A stretch of 64,000 nt of DNA, from positions 734,501 to 798,500 of the forward strand of contig BRXU01000011.1 in assembly GCA_030267565.1 (NCBI GenBank), written 5' to 3'. A model generated the notes under the pieces. It ran no database searches. It worked only from the letters and a program-made list of their open reading frames with translations, and had not been told where the DNA came from. Source of the stretch: Pleodorina starrii (Eukaryota; Chlorophyta; Chlorophyceae; Chlamydomonadales; Volvocaceae). Below are positions 57,801 to 64,000 of the stretch, piece after piece. Position 1 is the stretch's first letter; every line of letters starts with the position of its first letter. Position numbers and translations under genes: made by a program.

Positions 57801-60800
57801 GCTGGTCAACCTGCCGTCGGACCAATTGCCGGGGCAGTTCACGCAGGGTGAGTGACGCGGCGCGACGCAGCGCGGCGATGCGCGACGCGGCACCGCGGCG
57901 ATGCGCGGTCGCCAACTGGGGCTTTGTTCGGTTGGGGATGGGGCACCAACCCCAACCGTATGGGAATGGGGCGTCCGATGACCCTCCACCCCTCCGCCCT
58001 CTCGTGTCCCCGGCTGTGCCACAAACATTCACACTGCCCTGTTCACACTACGGGTCCTTTCTCCTCCGTCCGTCCGTCCTGCCGTACAGGCTCCGGAACC
58101 AATATGGTCAACGTGGTGGCGCGCGCCGACCCCGCGCTGCAGTCTGTCGCGCGGCTCATGTCGTACGGCTTCACCAGCGCCGAGTGCGAGGCGGCGCTGC
58201 GGGCGGCGAGCGGCGACGAGATGGCGGCGCATCTGCAGATGTACGGCGATCTGACAGGTAGGTACGAACGAACCATCATCATCCTGACGACGCTGTGGGG
58301 TGCGTTGGGGTGCGTTTGGGTGGGGCGTTGTACGGCGCCGACCGCGCTGTTGGGTTTGCGGGTGTCGGCAGTAGCGGCTACCAACACCCGGCCCCACCGC
58401 GCGTTCGGGTCCCGAGACCACAGGCGTCGTACTCCAGGGAAAGCCCGGCGGCGGCGGCGACGGTGACGGCGACGGCGACCCGTGGGCCGAGGAGCTGATG
58501 GTCCTGGAGAGCATTTACGACAGTCAGTTTTCGGTTTTGTCCGAGCATGCCGTACGACTGACCCTGGAGCTGCCGGAAGATTGCGCCGTCGCCACCCGCG
58601 CCGATGCGCCGCTGGTGCTCGAGTTTGTACGGCTCAGCGGCGGCGGCGACGGCGGCGGCGGCGGCGACGGCGGAGTGTCGTACCCCGACGTGGCACCGCT
58701 GGTGTCCATCAGCTGCGCGGGCCTCGCGGCGGGCGCGTTGCGGCACCTGACACGCGTGCTGGCGCAGGTACGGCAGGCCGTTGTGTACGACATGACGACG
58801 AACGCGGTACCGTTGCGAAGAAAAACAAGTTGCATAATACTGCAAACTTGCCATGTTTCCGGGAAATTCTGCGACGTATTGACAGTCCAGGTTTTGGGAG
58901 GTTGGCTCCGGAACCCGCGGAGAAGGCGAAGACGACGTCTTCTACCAGGGCTAGAGGCTTCGCCAGTGCTGTCAGGGGTGCTGCCTAATGGCCAGATGGG
59001 AACTGGATCTGCGCTGCCGCAGTACGGAAGGTGTGCCGTACCGTACTACTGCACGCGTGTCGTACATATGGCCTGCCGGTCCTGCAGGAATCCCAACAGC
59101 TCTTGGGCCAGCCGGCGCTTCACGACCTTGCCACCCGGGCTCTGGAGGAGGCGGCGGGGATGGACGAGCAGACGTGTACGGCGGCGGAGACCGGCGGCGT
59201 CGCGGCGGAGGCGATGGAGTGGGACGCGGACGAGGACGAGGGCGGCGGCGACGGTGTTTCGGATGCCGGGGACGGAGCGGTTTCGGAGCTCCAGAGGGCG
59301 GACAGCTCGCTTGTGGAGGGCTTCGAGGGGCTTATGGTGGAGGACGAGGAGGAGGACGAGGAGGAGGGTATGTCATGCGCGGGGCTTTGGGGCTCTTTTT
59401 TGGGGGGAGGGGAGGGTGGGCCTCAGCCGCCGTGGATCGGCACGCGGCATGTTGGCGGCGAGGGTGCTCGCTTAGGAGCTAGGAGCACTCGTGGGTATGT
59501 CTGTCTGTCTGTCTGTCCGGGAGGGAGCTCGTGTGTGTGGGCATGTCTCATGTGTTTGTGCCTGTGTGCGTATGTGTGCGTATGTGTGCGTATGTGCCGC
59601 CTGTCGGTGTGGCTCGGTGTGGGTCTTGTCTCCTGGTGACCCAGATCGATCAGCGCTGCTCCATCAGCGCACACCCGACACACCTCGCTCCAGCTCCTCG
59701 CCCTCTCCAGCTCATGCGCCGCAAACCGCCTGACCCTCTTTCCTTCCGACCGCCCCTGCGCCTCCTCCCTCCTTCCTCCCTCCTCCCCCTGCCTGACCCC
59801 GTCGCTGCTCCAACGGGTGGTGGGCCGCAGGGGCGACGGCGGCTGCAGCCCGGCGTCCTGGGCCCCCCAGCACCAGCACCAGCACCAGCGGTGGCAGGGC
59901 GGCTGGCGGGGCTCGCCGGGGCCCCCAGGAGCGCCGCCACCGCCGACCACAGGTATGGGGGGGGGTGGTATTGGGGCTAGGAGGGCGGCGAAGCAGAGGC
60001 GATTCCCGATTCGGTTGCGGATTCGGATGCGGTTCCGGATTCGGTAGGGCCTATCCGTGCATGAACCCCCTTCCCCCCTCTCTGCCTCCCTCCCTCCCTC
60101 CCTCCCCTTCAGGCCGACCCCGCCTCCCTGGCCGCTGAGAGCGCCCGACTGTCTCGCCTGCAGTCCGACCTTGAGACCTCCCCCGGCCACGCAGCCCTGC
60201 GCTCCACCCGCCGCGCCCTGCCCGCATTCGCCAGGCGGGGGGAGCTGCTGCAGCTGCTGGCGGGCAATGATGTGGTGGTGGTCAGTGGGGCGACTGGATG
60301 CGGCAAGTCAACACAGGTGGGTCCTGGGGGGGCGGAGGTGGAGGTGGAGGTGGGCCCTGGGGGGGTGGGGGGCGTGGGCCCTGGGGTGGGGCCCTGGGCC
60401 TTGGGTGGGGGGCGTGGGTGGGCCCTGGGGGTGGGTTGGGTGGGGAGGTGGAGGTGGAGGTGGAGGCGGGTGGAGTGGGGGTGGGCGTGGGGTATTACAG
60501 AACCGCACGGATGGATGGCTGGGGCCGATCGAGTTTGTTGTTGGTGACGTAGGTTGCTGAACGGACCCAGAGGCACCGATGTTTGGAGTCGTTGGAGTCG
60601 TTGGGGTCGTTGGGGTCGTTGAGAGGGTGGGTGGGACGGGTGGTATACTCGGTTGCATAAGGCCCGGCAGCTCCTGACTCCCCAGGGGTGGGGCGGGCGG
60701 ACGAACTCCCGGACCGATCCGATCCCCCACCTCTCGTGACGCGATCCGCTGATGCCCGGTGCCGCGGTGCGGCTGCGTCCGCATCGCCGCATTGCGCCCG

Positions 60801-63800
60801 TGCGGCCGCCCCTGCCGCCCCTGCCGCGGTGCTGCTTACTCGCCGGCTGGGCTGTGCCTCCGCCCGCGCCGCGCCGCGCCGTACTGTCGTACGCAGGTTC
60901 CGCAGTACATATTGGAGGATGCCATCTCGGCGGGGGCAGGCGCCGCTTGCAACATCGTGGTCACGCAGGTACTGAGGAGGAGGGGGACTGGGGACTGGGG
61001 ACTGGGGACTGGGGACTGAGGAGGGGGGACTGGGGACTGAGGAGGGGGGACTGGGGACTGAGGAGGGGGACGATGGGGACGGGGGGACGGAGGAGGGGGA
61101 CTGCCGAGGGCGTCTGGAGGGCATCATACACACATACAGCGCTCAGCACACATACACACATACAGCGCTTTGTTTTCGCGCCTAGAGGAGCACCGCCAGC
61201 CGGTAGCAGGCCGGCCGGGCGCCCCGGCGCTGCAAGGACTTCAGGGCGGGCAGGACAGCGCGGGCGCCGCGTAGTGCGCCGGCGCGACTGCTGTTTGTGC
61301 GGACGAAGGGCCCAGCTGCCGTATAAGGCAGGCTGTGAGCTCAAGCTTTTGGGGAGCCGCTGCGCCGTACACCCGTATATAGGGTATACGACGCAGCCAG
61401 CTCTGCGTCGAGCAGGAGGGGGTAGCGGCCCCTCACGCCCTTCTCCCACCGCAAGGGGGAGAGTGCTTAGGCGGTCTTTCCGTCGGGGCTGGGTTAGCAG
61501 CCCCTGGCCAGCGTCAGGGCCCGGTCAGATACTGTAACGAGACATACACACACACATACACACACAGAACGAGATGACACACGCTGTCCGAAAGCCACGC
61601 CCCGTGTGCACTAACTGACCCATTGATACGTACCGACTTGATCCTAACACCCCCTATCACCCCCACGCCCCAAACACCCCCACGCCCTCCGCATCCCCGT
61701 TCGCCTTTTTCTCCCTCTTTCGCCCCTCGTCTCCTACTCCTCCTTGCTCCCTCTCCCTCTTCCCTCTCCCTCCTCCCTCTTCCCTCTTCCCTCTCCCTCG
61801 TCCCCCCGTCCTCAGCCCCGCCGCATCTCCGCGCTGGGTCTGGCCGCCCGCGTGGCCTCTGAGCGCGGCGAGTCGGTGGGCGGCACCGTGGGTTACAGCG
61901 TGCGGCTGGAGCACCGCACCAGCGCCGCCACCCGCCTCACCTTCGTCACCACCGGCATACTGCTGCGGAGGCTGCTGTCAGACCCGGAGCTGGAGGTACC
62001 GTAGCTGGGGGGCGAGGGGGCGAGGGGGGGAGAGAAGAGGGGGGGAAGAGGAGGGCTAAGGCGGGGGTGTGGGTGGAGTGGGGTTTGGGGGATTGGAAGG
62101 AGGTGGGGGCGGAGGTGCGCTGAAAAAGGCCTCCCCACCCCCACCCCCACCTTCATCCCCGCCTTCATCCCCACCTTCATCCCCACCTCCGCCCCCGCAC
62201 ATATCTGTTCCCCTTCCAGGGCGCCACCCACATCGTGTTGGATGAGGTCCACGAGCGCAGCATCGAAATAGACCTGCTGCTGCTCCTGCTGAGGGACGTA
62301 CTGGACAGGAGGAGGAAGAAACGGGCGGCGGCGGCAGCAGCCGGCGGCGGCGGCGGCGGCGGTGGCGGCGTGGCGCCGCTCAAGTTGGTTCTCATGTCCG
62401 CCACCGCCGACGCTCAGCTCTTTGCGGAGTACATGACGGCGGCGGCGGCGGCAGCGCCAGCGGCGGGTGGCGGCGGCGGCGGCGGCAAGGGCCGCCGCGG
62501 CGGCGGCGGCGGCGGCGGCGGCGGCAGCTCGGGGTCGTCGGTTGGCGTTATGACCATCCCTGGATTCACGTACCCCGTCCGGGAGTTTTATCTGGAGGTG
62601 GGGTAGCGGAGGGGACGTGGGCCTCGTGTGCAGAGGGGACGACGTGCTGAGCCAGGGCGCCGCTCCGGGCTTCCTGCTCTCCTGCCTTCCTGCCTTCCTG
62701 GGGTGGGGCGCGATGCAGCCCAGGGGTACAGTGCGGTGCAGTGCGGTACAGCGGTGTACCGTCCCGTTGTTCTCTTGTGCCCCCTCTCCTCTCCTCTCCT
62801 CCGGTGACCCTCTGTCCGTCCGGGTCCTCTCACAGCTCACACAGCCCTCCGCGCCCACGCCAACACCCTCCCCCTCCCCCTCCCCTTGCCCCTCCCCCTT
62901 GCCCCTCCCCCTTGCCCCTCCTCCTTGCCCCTCGCCCTTGCCCCTGCCCTGCGTAGGACGTGTTCGAGCTTACCGGGCACTTGGTGGGTCAGAGCAGCAA
63001 ATACGCCCGCCGAGGAGGAGGAGGCGGAGGAGGGGGAGGGGGCAAGGGCGGGGGCAAGGGCGAGGAGCCCCCCCGGCCGCCCCTCTCCCAGGCGCTGCCC
63101 TCGTACAGCGAGGCGACGCTGCGCAGCCTGGACAACGTGGATGAAAACCAGGTAAGGGAACCGGAGTACGGATACGGGTGGGGTACGGCAGTACGGAGGT
63201 GCGGCAGATGCGTTATACGGGTTGGCTTGGCTTGGGTTGAATGCGCTTTCCCTTTCGGTTACGGCGTGTGGCAAGTAGGCAGTAGGCAACATCGACGAGC
63301 CAGGAGAGGAGAGGAGAGGAGAGGAGAGGAGAGGAGAGGAGAGGAGAGGAGAGGAGAGGAGAGGAGAGGAGAGGAGAGGAGAGGAGAGGAGAGGAGAGGA
63401 GAGGAGAGGAGAGGAGAGGAGAGGAGGACGTTGCGCAACGTTGCTCCTAAATCCCCCGCGTTCACGGAAGGGGACGTGTCAAATCCCAACCACCCCAACT
63501 GCCACATCCCAACCACCCTAACCACCCCAACAGATCAACTACGACCTGTTGGTGGACCTGGTGGCGCTGATCATTGAGAGGAACCGCCGGGACGGAGCGG
63601 CGGCGTTCCTGTCGGACTGGCCGCAGGTGGTGGTGGGGGGGGGGGAGAGCGCGGTGTGGCTGCGTGGCTGCATCGTGGTGTGGCTGTGTGGCTGCGGAAG
63701 AGCTGAAGTGCGGTAGTGGGGTACCTCCAGGGGGCCCCGATAGGACTACAGTATGATGGGACAACAAGAACCTCCGCACCTGTGCGTGTGGGGAGGGGGG

Positions 63801-64000
63801 GCTGTCCCGTGCCCTGGGTGGGTGGGCTGGAGCCCAGTTTCGTCAGTGCTGGTGACAGGCGGCAAAGAAACTAAGAAAGTCACCAACCCCCCTCCCTCCC
63901 CCCCTCACACACACAGACCTACCCACCAACACATTTTGAACCCCCCTCCCTCCCCTCCTCCTCCTCCTCCTCCTCTTCCCTGCCGCCCTCTCCCTCAGGC
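54899..64000 (+). CDS. DExH-box RNA helicase with C2H2 zinc finger, UBA and RWD domains (3' partial)
   Basis: Seventeen exons are visible, at least 1,089 aa, phases consistent: 54899-54951, 55042-55138, 55400-55613, 56202-56416, 56711-56837, 57145-57317, 57496-57847, 58090-58257, 58424-58767, 59088-59367, 59831-59952, 60113-60316, 60897-60968, 61816-61995, 62220-62597, 62957-63151, 63534-63626; a next acceptor lies at 63998. Domain order: a C2H2 finger ([12 protein letters not shown] / [12 protein letters not shown], residues 40-65), a charged KR/E region, UBA ([18 protein letters not shown], then [10 protein letters not shown]), a second UBA-like segment ([20 protein letters not shown]), RWD ([14 protein letters not shown] on), an acidic linker, and the helicase core with [10 protein letters not shown] (motif I), PRRISA (Ia), VTTGILLRR (Ib), LDEVHERS (II, DEVH) and LMSATADA (III). 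The layout is closest to the DHX29/DHX57 group, whose members act in translation and RNA remodelling. Gly/Ala runs interrupt the core on both sides of motif III. Motifs IV-VI and the C-terminal domains lie beyond the window. Confidence 0.93.
56111..56150. repeat. (CCA)n tract in a helicase intron
   Basis: CCA triplets with one CGA interruption, just upstream of the exon 56202-56416. Confidence 0.85.
56990..57143. repeat. (CCCACT)n hexamer microsatellite ending at a splice acceptor
   Basis: About 25 perfect CCCACT units. The last unit runs into CCCAG, the 3' splice site of exon 57145-57317, so the array forms the polypyrimidine tract of the intron. Confidence 0.95.
61190..61545 (+). mobile_element. 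Possible transposable-element fragment in a helicase intron
   Basis: Within the unusually long intron 60969-61815 there is a non-repetitive block of different texture. It holds GTATATAGGGTATAC, a Cys/Gly-poor spacer and an end of the form GGTCAGATACTGTAACGAGAC running into (ACACAT)n. A simple repeat at the boundary fits the 3' end of a retroposon. No open frame or target-site duplication is identified. Confidence 0.3.
63302..63425. repeat. (AGAGG)n pentamer microsatellite in a helicase intron
   Basis: About 24 perfect 5-bp units in the intron between exons 62957-63151 and 63534-63626. Confidence 0.95.

Overview
The window looks like nuclear DNA of a volvocine/chlamydomonadalean green alga. 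The GC-rich genes are split by many short GT-AG introns, often with GTGCGT- or GTGAGT-type donors. Proteins carry long Ala/Gly/Gln low-complexity runs. TGTAA polyadenylation signals occur after several genes. A short interstitial block of the Chlamydomonas-type telomere repeat (C-strand CCCTAAAA) is present. Gene models were built by hand from splice sites and reading-frame continuity; exon phases agree at every junction except where stated.

Layout: (1) + strand, 1-523, last two exons of an unidentified protein. (2) - strand, 1832-8525, a 17-exon TraB-family protein with a plastid-type N-terminus. (3) 8980-9512, a degenerate GGGTCCCAT minisatellite. (4) - strand, 11119-22424, a very large HAT3.1/PRHA-like PHD-finger protein with two AT-hooks, Gln-rich and Arg/Glu-rich regions and no visible homeodomain. 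(5) + strand, 23766-28151, tRNase Z. (6) A divergent pair of small Trp-rich proteins, - strand 29143-31509 and + strand 32169-33859, which align with each other without gaps and appear to be diverged paralogues. (7) - strand, 35881-44111, an armadillo-repeat protein. (8) 44.1-47.6 kb, a repeat-rich island with a truncated U2 copy, telomere-like repeats, a 12-bp satellite, a hairpin and transposon-like fragments. (9) Two U2 snRNA genes, head to head and about 6.3 kb apart (47637-47832 on -, 54105-54300 on +), sharing about 185 bp of 5' flank. They enclose a GT92/DUF23-like glycosyltransferase gene (- strand, 49671-52940). (10) + strand, 54899 to the window edge, a DExH RNA helicase with an N-terminal C2H2 zinc finger, two UBA-like segments and an RWD domain; its 3' end is missing.

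The genes do not form a pathway, as expected for a eukaryotic chromosome segment. Several concern RNA (tRNA 3' processing, U2 spliceosomal RNA, a DExH helicase), but I see no sign that they are functionally linked. The least ordinary features are the inverted U2 pair with its satellite/telomere-repeat island, the unannotated divergent paralogue pair, and the giant PHD protein.
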